A stretch of 64,000 nt of DNA from an uncultured Bacteroidales bacterium (GCA_900542355.1 UQNE01000003.1:129001-193000), one strand, 5' to 3'. Counted from the first letter of the stretch, positions 50,710 through 59,868 are shown. The notes: generated from the sequence alone by a model not told the origin. A program made the numbers and translations.

Positions 50710-51847
50710 GCAAGTACATATAGCATCGTTGGGTGAGTATATAGAACAGGTGGATGTGAGGAATACGGAATTACATTATGGAGAAGATGATGTAATGGGG
50801 ATTTCTACGACAAAAAGTTTTATATCCACAAAAGCCGATTTGTCAAATGTATCGTTGTCAAACTATAAGATTGTAGATAAATGGCAATTTGCTTATGTTG
50901 CAGATACTTCGCGTCGTGGAGACAAAATCGGTTTGGCATTTCAAGATACTTCTTCTTGTTTAGTGTCTTCAATATATACCACCTTTCGAGTGAAAGATGA
51001 GAGTGTGTTAGACCCATATTATTTGATGATGTATTTCAAGCGTCCGGAGTTTGACCGGTATGCACGGTTTCATTCGTGGGGCTCGGCAAGGGAGACTTTT
51101 ACTTGGGAAGATATGTGCAATATCCAAATTCCGCTGCCGGAGATAGAGGTGCAGAGGGAGTATGTGGCAGTGTACAAGGCTATGCAACATAATCTGCAAA
51201 CAATGCAGACCAAGTTGGACGACCTGAAATTGGTGTGCGATGGGTATATCGACCAAGTGAAGAAAACATCTCCATATATAAGTGTCGGGGAATGTGTAGA
51301 GATTGTAGATAGGAGCAATAAAGGACAATACATTAAAAGAGTATGTGGTGTAAACATTGACAAGGTTATTATGCCTACCAATGCTGACACTTTGAATGTG
51401 GACATTTCAAGATACAAGGTATTAGGAAAGGGGAATATCGTTTTTAGTGGAATGCAAACAGGACGAGATAATACCATACGAATGGCAATACACACAGAGG
51501 ATGAACCTGTTGTGGTTTCTCCCGCCTATACTATATTCCGAATCAAATCAAAGAAGATATTATCGGAATACTTTATGCTATGGTTTCTACGGAAAGAGAC
51601 TGATAGACGCGGGTGGTTTCTAAGCGATGGTAGTGTACGGGCTAATCTTGATATGGATAGATTATTTGAAGATGTGCAGATACCGATACCGCCGATAGAA
51701 GTGCAGAAGTCGATTGTGGCGATATATGATGTCTATAATCGTCGTAAGCAATATGCGGAGCGATTGCGGCAGATGATTAACGAGATGTGCCCTGTACTGG
51801 TGGCAATGACCTCCCCAACCCCTCCAAAGGAGGGGCTTTCAAAGTAA
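50696..51847 (+). CDS. hsdS: Type I restriction-modification specificity subunit
   Basis: 383 residues from the ATG at 50696 that overlaps the ATPase stop. Two target-recognition domains, each followed by a conserved helical region, give the family's half-site symmetry: IQIPLPEIEVQREYVAVYKA and, in the second half, VQIPIPPIEVQKSIVAIYDV. The two domains read two halves of the DNA target. The last 13 residues (MTSPTPPKEGLSK) come from an inverted G-module repeat and are unlike normal HsdS ends, so the original stop was displaced. The first half is AT-rich like the ATPase gene. Confidence 0.93.
   Translation: MVLDKQVHIASLGEYIEQVDVRNTELHYGEDDVMGISTTKSFISTKADLSNVSLSNYKIVDKWQFAYVADTSRRGDKIGLAFQDTSSCLVSSIYTTFRVKDESVLDPYYLMMYFKRPEFDRYARFHSWGSARETFTWEDMCNIQIPLPEIEVQREYVAVYKAMQHNLQTMQTKLDDLKLVCDGYIDQVKKTSPYISVGECVEIVDRSNKGQYIKRVCGVNIDKVIMPTNADTLNVDISRYKVLGKGNIVFSGMQTGRDNTIRMAIHTEDEPVVVSPAYTIFRIKSKKILSEYFMLWFLRKETDRRGWFLSDGSVRANLDMDRLFEDVQIPIPPIEVQKSIVAIYDVYNRRKQYAERLRQMINEMCPVLVAMTSPTPPKEGLSK
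51808..51840. repeat. Inverted G-module repeat at the hsdS 3' end
   Basis: GACCTCCCCAACCCCTCC followed by AAAGGAGGGGCTTTC, the reverse-oriented form of the G module found at 27772 and elsewhere. It encodes the last residues of HsdS. Confidence 0.85.
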
Positions 51848-51867
51848 GAAAATAGAGAGTGCATGGG

Positions 51868-51900
51868 TTGCTTATCCCTTGCTTATCCCTTGCTGAATAA
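51868..51900. repeat. 11-bp tandem repeat, 2.5 copies, 3' of hsdS
   Basis: TTGCTTATCCC twice in tandem (51868-51878, 51879-51889), then a partial third unit. Confidence 0.8.
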
Positions 51901-52010
51901 CCCAATGAAGAAACGAGACTCCCCCTGCTCCCTTAGAGAGGGGAAACAAAATGAGGTGAAATAGTGTTCTTATAGTATTCATATAGCAAGCACTTACTCT
52001 ATAGGGACTC

Positions 52011-52066
52011 CTAACCTTGCAACTTCGGGGCTAACCTTGCAACTTCAAGTGCTAACCTTGCAACTT
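52011..52066. repeat. Three spaced 15-bp direct repeats upstream of hsdR
   Basis: CTAACCTTGCAACTT is exact at 52011-52025, 52031-52045 and 52052-52066, with 20- and 21-base centre-to-centre spacing, about two helical turns. The last copy ends 40 bases before the hsdR start. Each contains TAACCTTG, one mismatch from the -7 consensus, but no -33 box is seen. Candidate binding sites for a regulator. Confidence 0.85.
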
Positions 52067-52106
52067 AGTGGGAATTTTATAGAAAACAATAAAACGATAT
52101 ACGATT

Positions 52107-55100
52107 ATGACGGGGAAACTATATGAAAGCGATTATGAAGAGGGCGTGATGCAGTTGCTGGCTGCCAACGGCTGGACGGCGACGCACGGTGAGGAGGTGG
52201 CGCACAGGCGGCTGTCGGAAGCCTTGATAGAAGATGACTTGCGCAGTTATCTGCAGGGGCGGTATGCCCAAGAGGCATTGGGCGACGACGAGACAGACGG
52301 TATCATAGCCAACCTGCGCAACACAGGTGGCGACACATTGTATCACACCTTGCGCAGTGTGGTGAGCCTCTATCGCGACGGGTATAGTTTTCATCGCTAT
52401 CACAAAGACGAGGACTTGTTTGTGGAGTATATCGACTTTATGCACCCCGAGCGCAATGTATTCCGCTGCGTCAATCAGTATGTGGTGAGTTACAACGGCG
52501 GGCGCGATGTACGGATACCCGATGTGCTGCTGTTCGTGAACGGCATTCCCGTGTGTATCATCGAACTGAAGAACCCCACCGACTACAATGCTACAATAGC
52601 CAAAGCCTACGACCAGATACATATCCGCTACAAACGCGATATTCCGCACCTGATGAAATACTGTGCGTTGTCGTGTATCAGCGACGGCAGCAATACGCGT
52701 TTGGGTACGACATACACACCCTACGTACACTATTATGCGTGGAAAAAGATACATAACGAGGACAAGGCTTCCACGGCAGGACTGGCAGAACTGAACACAC
52801 TGATAGCAGGCGCGTTTGAGCCGCAACGCTTGTTGCTCTTGCTGCGGGATTTTGTCTATTTTCCGGACCTGCAGACGCAGAAAGAAGAGGAGATAGTGTG
52901 CCGCTATCCGCAGTTCTTTGCCACGCAGAAACTATTTGCCAACATTATGCAGCATTTGCGCAGTGCTGGCGGAGACGGCAAAGGCGGTACGTACTTCGGT
53001 GCCACGGGGTGCGGCAAGACCTATACAATGCTGTTCTTGGCGCGACAACTGATGTTGCGCAGCGACAAAGCCCGTCTGGCAAGCCCGACCGTAATAATCA
53101 TGGTAGATAGAGAGGACTTGCAAGAACAATCGGGTGCGTTGTTTTGCAATTCGTCGGATTTTCTTTCGGCAGGTATAGTGCGTGTGATAGAGAGTCGCGA
53201 GGACTTGAGCAAAGAACTGACGCTGCGCAGTTCGGGTGGGGTGTTTATCTGCACGATACAGAAGTTCTGCGAGGCGACAGGACTGCTCTCCAACCGCGGG
53301 AATATCCTCGTTTTCAGCGATGAGGCACACCGTACGCAGACAGGCGTGGGGGCACAACTGAAGATAGAAGGGCAGCGCGAGGCGATAAACGGGCACTACG
53401 ATGCCAAGACAATGGGCGCGTTTGTAACCTACGGTTTTGCCAAATACCTGCGCGACGCGTTCCCGAATGCGACCTATGTCGGTTTTACTGGGACACCCAT
53501 CGATGAGACGATACACGTGTTCGGCGGCGTGGTGGACAGGTACACAATGAAAGAGGCGGTGGACGATGGTATCACGGTGGATCTGAAATACATCCCCCGT
53601 CTGGCGCGGGTGATGCTCGACAAAGAGAAAGCCGCACAGATAGAGGCGTATTACAAGCAATGCGCCGACGAGGGTTCAAACGAAGAGGATGTGCGCAAGA
53701 GCAAAGAGGCAATGGCGAAGATGGAGGTGATACTGGCGGATGACGGACGATTAGGACGTGTGGCGATAGACATTGTGGAGCATTATGAACGGCTGTGCGA
53801 TGCCAAACCCGATGTAGTACAGAAAGCGATGGTGGTATGCGCCAACCGACCTATAGCCTACCGCCTCTACACCAAGATACGGGAGGTGCGTCCGCAATGG
53901 TTCGAGGCAAAGCGGTGCGAGAACGAGAGCCTGCTGACCAGAGAGGAGTTGCAGCGTCTGGAGCCGCTGCCGATGGTGAACATGGTGGCGACACGCAATG
54001 CCAACGACCCGAAAGAGATGTACGACCTGTTGGGCGACAAACCATACAGAAAAATGCTGGACAAGCAATTCAAACAGGAGAAATCCAATTTCCGTATGGC
54101 GATAGTGGTGGATATGTGGATAACGGGATTCGATGTGCCGTGTTTGTCGGTGCTGTACAACGACAAGCCGCTGCAAAAACATACGCTGATACAGACCATC
54201 TCGCGTGTCAACCGCAAATACGAGGGGAAAGAGTACGGGTTGATAGTGGATTATATCGGCATACGGGAGAATATGCGCGAGGCGATAAAGGCATATGGCG
54301 GTGAGCAGTTTGGACCTACGGAAGATGATGTGGAGGCAGCCTATACAGTGTTTGTGAACGAAATGGAGGGACTGCGTGCGCTCACGCAAAACTTGAACTT
54401 TTCACCGTTCTTTGCGTCCGACCCGCTGACGCGGTTGCAGTTCCTGCAGCAGGCGGCGGAGTATGTGATGGCACAAGTGAGAAAAAGTCAGAAAGTGTCG
54501 TATCAAACACTTTTCAAACAACATGTGAAACGATTGCGCTCGGCGTATAATATCTGTCAGCCGGCGGGCGTATTGCAAGACGAGGAAACGGCATGGGCAC
54601 AATGCTATATGGCGATTTGCTCGTTTGTGAGCAAGATGACGCAAGGGCAACGCGACACAGAAGCAATGAACCGCGAAGTGCAACAGATGGTGCGCGAGGC
54701 AATAGTGTGCGGCAGCGTAGAGTCAGTGTTCAAAGATAATGACGAAGAACAGATATTTACCGATGACTACTTGCGTGAAGTAGAAGCGAGCGTGAAACTG
54801 CCGCATACGAAATTTCAGATATTACTGCGTGTTTTGAAACGTGCTATCCGTGAATATAGCAGAACCAATAAAGTGGCAGCCAAGCGGTTCGACGATATGA
54901 TGGAAAAGGTGGTGGAGGCGTACAACACACGCGACAAGTTGGATTTTGCCACCAATGTGGTCGGTGAGACGCTGGGCTCGATACAGGAACTGATAGACAA
55001 CCGTGTGAACGAACTGTCGGGGCAGTTGGTGGATATATTTCACCAACTGCAGACCGACAAAAGCAAGTTCCGAGACTTGGGCATCACCTTTGAGGAAAAA

Positions 55101-55376
55101 GCATTCTACGATATATTGGTTGAGGTGCGTGATATGCACGGATTCGATTATCCGAATGAGCGATGTGTGGCGTTGTCGCGGAGTATCAATGAGTTGGTGG
55201 CGGGGACAGCAGTTTATGCCGACTGGTTGAACAATGGTACGCTGAAGCGCGACCTGGCACGCGATGTGTCGAAATTGCTGTATCGAAGCGGTTATCCGCC
55301 CGAGTGGGACGAAGAAGTGTTCAGAAAAGTATTGGAGCAGGTGGAAAACTTTAAGACCTATGAGAATGGGGAATGA
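52107..55376 (+). CDS. hsdR: Type I restriction enzyme subunit R (motor and nuclease)
   Basis: 1089 residues; ATP-driven DNA translocase and endonuclease of the type I complex. The N-terminal PD-(D/E)xK nuclease site is RIPDVLLFVNGIPVCIIELK (about 137-156). Helicase motifs follow: Walker A GATGCGKT (near 299), DEAH (near 403) in FSDEAHRTQTG, FTGTPID (motif III), and late motifs such as TISRVNRKYEGK. A C-terminal helical domain binds the methyltransferase. No frameshift is seen and the length is normal, so the enzyme appears intact. Confidence 0.96.
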   Translation: MTGKLYESDYEEGVMQLLAANGWTATHGEEVAHRRLSEALIEDDLRSYLQGRYAQEALGDDETDGIIANLRNTGGDTLYHTLRSVVSLYRDGYSFHRYHKDEDLFVEYIDFMHPERNVFRCVNQYVVSYNGGRDVRIPDVLLFVNGIPVCIIELKNPTDYNATIAKAYDQIHIRYKRDIPHLMKYCALSCISDGSNTRLGTTYTPYVHYYAWKKIHNEDKASTAGLAELNTLIAGAFEPQRLLLLLRDFVYFPDLQTQKEEEIVCRYPQFFATQKLFANIMQHLRSAGGDGKGGTYFGATGCGKTYTMLFLARQLMLRSDKARLASPTVIIMVDREDLQEQSGALFCNSSDFLSAGIVRVIESREDLSKELTLRSSGGVFICTIQKFCEATGLLSNRGNILVFSDEAHRTQTGVGAQLKIEGQREAINGHYDAKTMGAFVTYGFAKYLRDAFPNATYVGFTGTPIDETIHVFGGVVDRYTMKEAVDDGITVDLKYIPRLARVMLDKEKAAQIEAYYKQCADEGSNEEDVRKSKEAMAKMEVILADDGRLGRVAIDIVEHYERLCDAKPDVVQKAMVVCANRPIAYRLYTKIREVRPQWFEAKRCENESLLTREELQRLEPLPMVNMVATRNANDPKEMYDLLGDKPYRKMLDKQFKQEKSNFRMAIVVDMWITGFDVPCLSVLYNDKPLQKHTLIQTISRVNRKYEGKEYGLIVDYIGIRENMREAIKAYGGEQFGPTEDDVEAAYTVFVNEMEGLRALTQNLNFSPFFASDPLTRLQFLQQAAEYVMAQVRKSQKVSYQTLFKQHVKRLRSAYNICQPAGVLQDEETAWAQCYMAICSFVSKMTQGQRDTEAMNREVQQMVREAIVCGSVESVFKDNDEEQIFTDDYLREVEASVKLPHTKFQILLRVLKRAIREYSRTNKVAAKRFDDMMEKVVEAYNTRDKLDFATNVVGETLGSIQELIDNRVNELSGQLVDIFHQLQTDKSKFRDLGITFEEKAFYDILVEVRDMHGFDYPNERCVALSRSINELVAGTAVYADWLNNGTLKRDLARDVSKLLYRSGYPPEWDEEVFRKVLEQVENFKTYENGE

Positions 55377-55392
55377 GTGCGTGCATAAATGA

Positions 55393-55516
55393 AGAATGCA
55401 TAATTACATGTCTAATTACTGTAGTAATTATATGTTTTTCTTTGTCTGTACACATCCCCTCCTATGGAGGGGATTGGAGAGGTCTGCATCGTCAATTACC
55501 CGCCATTAACGGAGAA
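55393..55516. repeat. Composite repeat R1-G-N downstream of hsdR
   Basis: R1 (GCATAATTACATGTCTAATT), linker TTTGTCTGTACACA, G (CCCCTCCTATGGAGGGG), then GTCAATTACCCGCCATTAAC (N variant). Same order as at 27710 and 32417. Confidence 0.85.
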
Positions 55517-55543
55517 CCAATCCCCGGGAAAGTAGGGCTATGG

Positions 55544-55575
55544 CTTGCAGGTTTGAGAAAAAAGTAGTACCTTTG
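55544..55575 (+). promoter_or_regulatory. Promoter of the small membrane-protein gene
   Basis: CTTG (55544-55547), 20 bases, TACCTTTG (55568-55575), start codon at 55602. Confidence 0.6.
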
Positions 55576-55601
55576 CAGCGTAATTTTTTAACTTTCGGAT
55601 T

Positions 55602-56009
55602 ATGACTACCAAAGGCAAAGTAATCAGTTGGGTATCCGCCATACTCGTCATTGCGCTCGCCGCATTTGTGTTCTTTAAGTTTTGCTTCGTCTATAGCGAA
55701 GGCACCAACGAAGGCGATATCAACTACTTCCAAAAAGAGGGCTTTATCTTCAAGACCTACGAGGGCAAGATGATTCAGACAGGCTACAACTCGAAGAACC
55801 AAAATGCCACCATACAGTCGAACGAATTTAAGTTCTCGGTAGAGGACGAGAATGTAGCCCGCCGGATAGACGAATGCAGCAACCAGCAGATTAAACTCCA
55901 CTGGAAACGCTACCTCGGTACATTGCCTTGGCGTGGCAACAGTCAGTTTATTGTCGATAGTGTGATGTCGGCTGCACCCCGCACCAACAAGACGGTTCTG
56001 CCGCAATAA
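55602..56009 (+). CDS. Small single-pass membrane protein, conserved in Bacteroidales
   Basis: 135 residues: one N-terminal membrane helix (VISWVSAILVIALAAFVFFK, 7-26) and an exported domain with YSEGTNEGDINYFQKEGFIF, KTYEGKMIQTG, and FKFSVEDENVARRIDE. Relatives in Bacteroides are sometimes mislabelled '6-phosphogluconate dehydrogenase'; no dehydrogenase motif is present here. Function unknown. Confidence 0.78.
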   Translation: MTTKGKVISWVSAILVIALAAFVFFKFCFVYSEGTNEGDINYFQKEGFIFKTYEGKMIQTGYNSKNQNATIQSNEFKFSVEDENVARRIDECSNQQIKLHWKRYLGTLPWRGNSQFIVDSVMSAAPRTNKTVLPQ

Positions 56010-56102
56010 TCATTGATTTTCTATACAGGCTTGGGCTGTATGGGGCTTAATCGCTCCGAGGCACCAAGCCGATTTTGTTTTTACCCTAAATATATTTCAA
56101 CT

Positions 56103-57782
56103 ATGCTTACTTCTCCACAAGATAACCTTGTAAAGATTTTTGAGTCCTCCTTCCGCGAGAACTGGGTGTCTGAGGCCGTAACCGACTATGGTACCTCGCA
56201 TACACTCACCTACGGCGATTTGGCTACACTCATTGCGCAGATGCATGTCCTCTTTGAGCAATGCGGAATAGAGAAAGACGATAAAATTGCCGTAATGGGC
56301 AAGAACAACAGCAACTGGGTGGCTACCTACTTAGCCGCCGTTACCTACGGTGCCATCATCGTACCTATATTGCAGGATTTCAAGGCGAACGACGCTATCC
56401 ATATCATCAACCACTCGGAAGCCAAACTGCTCTTCATCTCCGATGCCAACTGGGAAGGGATAGAGCATGAGCAGATACCCGATGTGAAAGCCGTGTTCTC
56501 GTTGGTGGATTGGCATCCTATCTCGGTGCACGACGATATCATCGCCGCTATCACTCCCGAGGCTATCCTCGGGCTCTTTGCGCAACGCTACCCCGAAGGT
56601 TATAAACCTACCGATGTGCATTATGCCGAGCGACCAAATAGCGAAGTGGCAAGTATCAACTACACCTCCGGTACGACGGGCTTCTCCAAGGGAGTCATCA
56701 CTCCTTGCAATGCGCTGGCAGGTAATATCCATTTTGCTTTGGAGTCGCGCCTTACTTTCCGTGGTGCCCGCCATGTAACTTTCTTGCCGTTAGCGCACGC
56801 TTATGGTTGTGCTTTCGATTTCCTTTCCTGCCTTGCTGCGGGCGGACACACCTATCTGATTGGGCGCACGCCTTCAGCGAAGATACTGCTCAAAGCCTTT
56901 GCAGAGGTGAAACCGACAATCATCCTCTCGGTACCCCTTATATTGGAGAAGATATACAAGAAGATGATTGTTCCGCAAATCAGCAAAGCCCCCGTCAGTT
57001 GGGTACTCAAAGTGCCGTACCTGGACGAGTATGTGTTGGGTAAGGTGCGTGAGCAACTCATCAATGCTTTTGGTGGGGAGTTCTCGCAGATTATCATCGG
57101 CGGTGCACCGCTCAATGCAGAGGTAGAAGCCTTCTTGCGCCGTATCAAATTCCCTGTTACGGTGGGTTATGGTATGACCGAGACCGCACCGCTAATCAGT
57201 TTCACCAAATGGGAGCAGTTCCGCGCTAACTCGTGCGGACAGGTGCTCGACGGACTGATGGAAGCCAAGATAGAGAACCCCGATGCTGACGGAGTAGGGG
57301 AGATATTGGTGCGTGGTGAGAATGTGATGTACGGCTACTACAAGAACGACGAGGCTACCCGCCTGACGATGACGCCTGACGGATGGTTGCGCACAGGTGA
57401 TTTGGGTATGATTGACGAGGATAAGTTTATCTATATCAAAGGCCGCTCAAAGACGATGCTGCTCGGTCCGTCGGGGCAGAATATCTACCCCGAGGAGATA
57501 GAGGCAAAACTCAACAACATGCCGTATGTGATGGAGTCGCTTGTCTTGCAACGCGGTACGCAGTTGATAGCCCTCGTCTGCCCCGATTTTGAGGCGGTAG
57601 ATGCCGCTCATCTCAACGAGGAGCAACTGGCTGAGGCTATGGAGCAGAACCGTAAAGAGGTGAACCAACTGCTGGCTTCGTATGAGCAGATAGTGAAGAT
57701 AAAACTCTATACCCACGAGTTTGAGAAGACACCCAAGAAGTCTATCAAACGCTTCCTCTATACCTCTATGGCGGAGGACTGA
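56103..57782 (+). CDS. Long-chain acyl-CoA synthetase-like AMP-binding protein
   Basis: 559 residues starting at MLTSPQDNLVKIF; earlier in-frame starts read through spacer sequence. ANL superfamily motifs are clear: the A3 loop INYTSGTTGFSKGV (binds ATP phosphates), YGMTETAPLISF (A5), GWLRTGDLGMIDEDKFIYIK (A7 region with the ribose-binding Asp), GRSKTMLLGPSGQNIYPEEI (A8), and the catalytic Lys region KTPKKSIKRFLY. It activates a fatty or other carboxylic acid to its adenylate and probably CoA thioester. Thirty bases upstream of coaX. Confidence 0.93.
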   Translation: MLTSPQDNLVKIFESSFRENWVSEAVTDYGTSHTLTYGDLATLIAQMHVLFEQCGIEKDDKIAVMGKNNSNWVATYLAAVTYGAIIVPILQDFKANDAIHIINHSEAKLLFISDANWEGIEHEQIPDVKAVFSLVDWHPISVHDDIIAAITPEAILGLFAQRYPEGYKPTDVHYAERPNSEVASINYTSGTTGFSKGVITPCNALAGNIHFALESRLTFRGARHVTFLPLAHAYGCAFDFLSCLAAGGHTYLIGRTPSAKILLKAFAEVKPTIILSVPLILEKIYKKMIVPQISKAPVSWVLKVPYLDEYVLGKVREQLINAFGGEFSQIIIGGAPLNAEVEAFLRRIKFPVTVGYGMTETAPLISFTKWEQFRANSCGQVLDGLMEAKIENPDADGVGEILVRGENVMYGYYKNDEATRLTMTPDGWLRTGDLGMIDEDKFIYIKGRSKTMLLGPSGQNIYPEEIEAKLNNMPYVMESLVLQRGTQLIALVCPDFEAVDAAHLNEEQLAEAMEQNRKEVNQLLASYEQIVKIKLYTHEFEKTPKKSIKRFLYTSMAED

Positions 57783-57812
57783 TACACAATACTCAACTCT
57801 CACAGACGGGCA

Positions 57813-58589
57813 ATGAATCTCTGTATCGACCAAGGCAACTCGCGCACCAAGGTGGCACTTATGACCGATGAGGGGCGGATTGTGAAGAACTTTGTCTATA
57901 AGTCGTTCACCTCCGCCGATGTGGAACGCCTTTTCTCGCTCTATCCAATCACCGACAGTATCATCTCATCGGTAATCAACATAGAGCCTGCTATTGTGAA
58001 TACGCTACACCGCCAATCGAAACATTTTATCCTTTTCGACCACAACACACCAGTACCCATAGAGAATGGGTATGACACTCCCGAGACGCTGGGGCAAGAC
58101 CGATTGGCTGCTGCGGTAGGGGCAATGGCACTCTGTCCGGGTGAGAACCTGCTGATTATTGATGCGGGGTCGGCTATAACCTACGATTTTGTCTCTGCGC
58201 AAGGGCGATACGAAGGCGGCAATATTGCACCCGGAGTGAAGATGCGGTTGATTATGCTGCGGCAGATGACCAAGAAACTGCCCTTGGTAGAGTTGGGTGA
58301 GAACGAACTGATACCTCTTTTCGGCACCAATACGCACGACGCTATCGCTGCGGGAGTGGTGCGTGGAGTGGGGTATGAGGTAAAAGGCTATATGCGCACA
58401 TTAGGTGAACGCGTGGAGCATTTCCGTACCTACATCACAGGTGGTAATGCGCCATATATCCTCAACAACCTGCATTCGTCTGCCAAAAATGAATACCCTG
58501 CCCGCTACGAGAAACATCTTGTTCTGATAGGTCTGAACACCATTCTCCAATTTAATATCCACCGCAAGGAAACCCATATCGAAAAATAG
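57813..58589 (+). CDS. coaX: Type III pantothenate kinase
   Basis: 258 residues; phosphorylates pantothenate, the first step of CoA synthesis. ASKHA-fold signatures: CIDQGNSRTKVAL (phosphate loop, 4-16), the pantothenate site TPETLGQDRLAAAVGA, IDAGSAITYDFV, GGNIAPGVKMRL, and TGGNAPYIL at the adenosine site. Length and order are normal. It follows the acyl-CoA synthetase-like gene; both concern CoA chemistry. Confidence 0.96.
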   Translation: MNLCIDQGNSRTKVALMTDEGRIVKNFVYKSFTSADVERLFSLYPITDSIISSVINIEPAIVNTLHRQSKHFILFDHNTPVPIENGYDTPETLGQDRLAAAVGAMALCPGENLLIIDAGSAITYDFVSAQGRYEGGNIAPGVKMRLIMLRQMTKKLPLVELGENELIPLFGTNTHDAIAAGVVRGVGYEVKGYMRTLGERVEHFRTYITGGNAPYILNNLHSSAKNEYPARYEKHLVLIGLNTILQFNIHRKETHIEK

Positions 58590-58892
58590 GGAAAGCCATA
58601 GCAACGAGTAACTGTTGAGTAACAGTAGGTAGAGAGAGGTGTTTGCTGAAACACTACTCCTAAATATAAGCGTCAGAAACTATAGGGATATGGAGAGGTT
58701 TCGACACTTGTATTCTGTCGGTCGGTACAATAAGAACATGTGAGAAAGCAAAAGTGGCGATACAGTAGCAATGTGGTGTTTTGTAGGCTGATACAATACA
58801 ATAAAATAAAAACTCCTACCTATTTTCTTTCTACTGTGCCATGATTTGGCAGTGTGAAGTAGTATTAAGGCATATCTTCGGGAAATAGAATC
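58590..58892. other. Spacer upstream of the broken VWA gene
   Basis: 303 bases. Short fragments just before 58893 (such as LRHIFGK in a neighbouring frame, ending 20 bases upstream) look like an upstream part of a VWA protein in another frame, so the gene may once have reached further left. Otherwise nothing is recognisable. Confidence 0.5.
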
Positions 58893-59501
58893 ATGGATCT
58901 GCTCCCATCGGAATATGCTATTATGTCTGACCAACAGTCTGAAATTTTGTTTTACCAAAAGTTTGCAAGTAGGCAACTACAGCAATTTTCGTGTTTTCCG
59001 AAAGAAAATAGAGCAGTTCCTGTGTCCGCAACCGAAACGGATATGGGACCCATTATTATCAGTATAGATACCAGTGGTTCAATGGGCGGAAATCCTGTAG
59101 ATTTTGCGCGACTGCTGGTCGTAGATGCGTATCGGATTGCGCAAAAAGAAAAACGGGCGTTATACTTGATTCAGTTTTCAGTAGGAGCATAATGTATAGA
59201 TTTTTCAGGTGATACCGGTAAGGAAGAATTGCTGGAATTTCTCTCTGGTAATCGTAGTGGTGGGAGTGATGGAGAGGAAATGTTGTGGGCTATATTGCAA
59301 CAATTAAAAGGGGAAACATATAATAAGGCGGATGCTCTTATAGTGAGTGATTTTGAATTTGCGTATTGTTATGGATTAGAAAAGGATATAAAAGAGGCGC
59401 AACAAAAGGGAGCGCGTTTCTATGCCCTGAATGTACGCCCCGATTCGGCTCATCCCGGTTATACTAAGTTGCTAGATAAAATATGGGAGATTCACCTATA
59501 A
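58893..59501 (+). pseudogene. VWA-domain (ViaA-like) gene broken by an in-frame stop
   Basis: Two open segments in the same frame (58893-59192 and 59193-59501) are separated only by a TAA at 59190-59192. Together they encode about 202 residues of a von Willebrand factor A domain: LLPSEYAIMSDQQSEILFYQ, the MIDAS motif DTSGSMGG, ALYLIQFSVGA, [stop], CIDFSGD, ADALIVSDFEFAYC, FYALNVRPDSAHPGYTKLLD. ViaA-type proteins are about 480 residues and act with a MoxR/RavA ATPase; here the N-terminal half is missing as well, and no MoxR gene is nearby. Reading-through of the stop is possible but decay is simpler. Confidence 0.75.
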
Positions 59502-59525
59502 GCGGCTATTAAGAATGGGTATACT

Positions 59526-59558
59526 AAAAAAGGAACTGCGGAGTGCAGTTCCTTTTTT
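59526..59558. terminator. Bidirectional terminator between VWA pseudogene and tRNA
   Basis: AAAAAAGGAACTGC and GCAGTTCCTTTTTT form a perfect stem with a short loop, with A-run and T-run on either side. It serves convergent transcription from both flanks. Confidence 0.92.
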
Positions 59559-59560
59559 GG

Positions 59561-59647
<87 letters not shown>

Positions 59648-59868
59648 GTTCGCGTTTATAAAGCATTGTTCTTTTCTACTCTCGCATTTTTGTAGCAGTT
59701 GTACAAAGTGCTTTCTTCGCAGAGCATTGCTTGGTGCTTTATTCTTCGCGGTACGACAGTTGATTTGTCTGAATTGTTGCTTTCTTCTCAAAAGCGGGTG
59801 CAAAGGTACGCTTTTTTTTTGAATTGTGCAAATCAAAGTTGTCGTTTTAGTTACTTTTTCTGCTTTTT

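Noticed and set aside
45166..55600. Restriction island considered as a prophage or integrative element
   Set aside because: No integrase, relaxase, att duplication or phage structural gene is present; only compositional change inside the operon.
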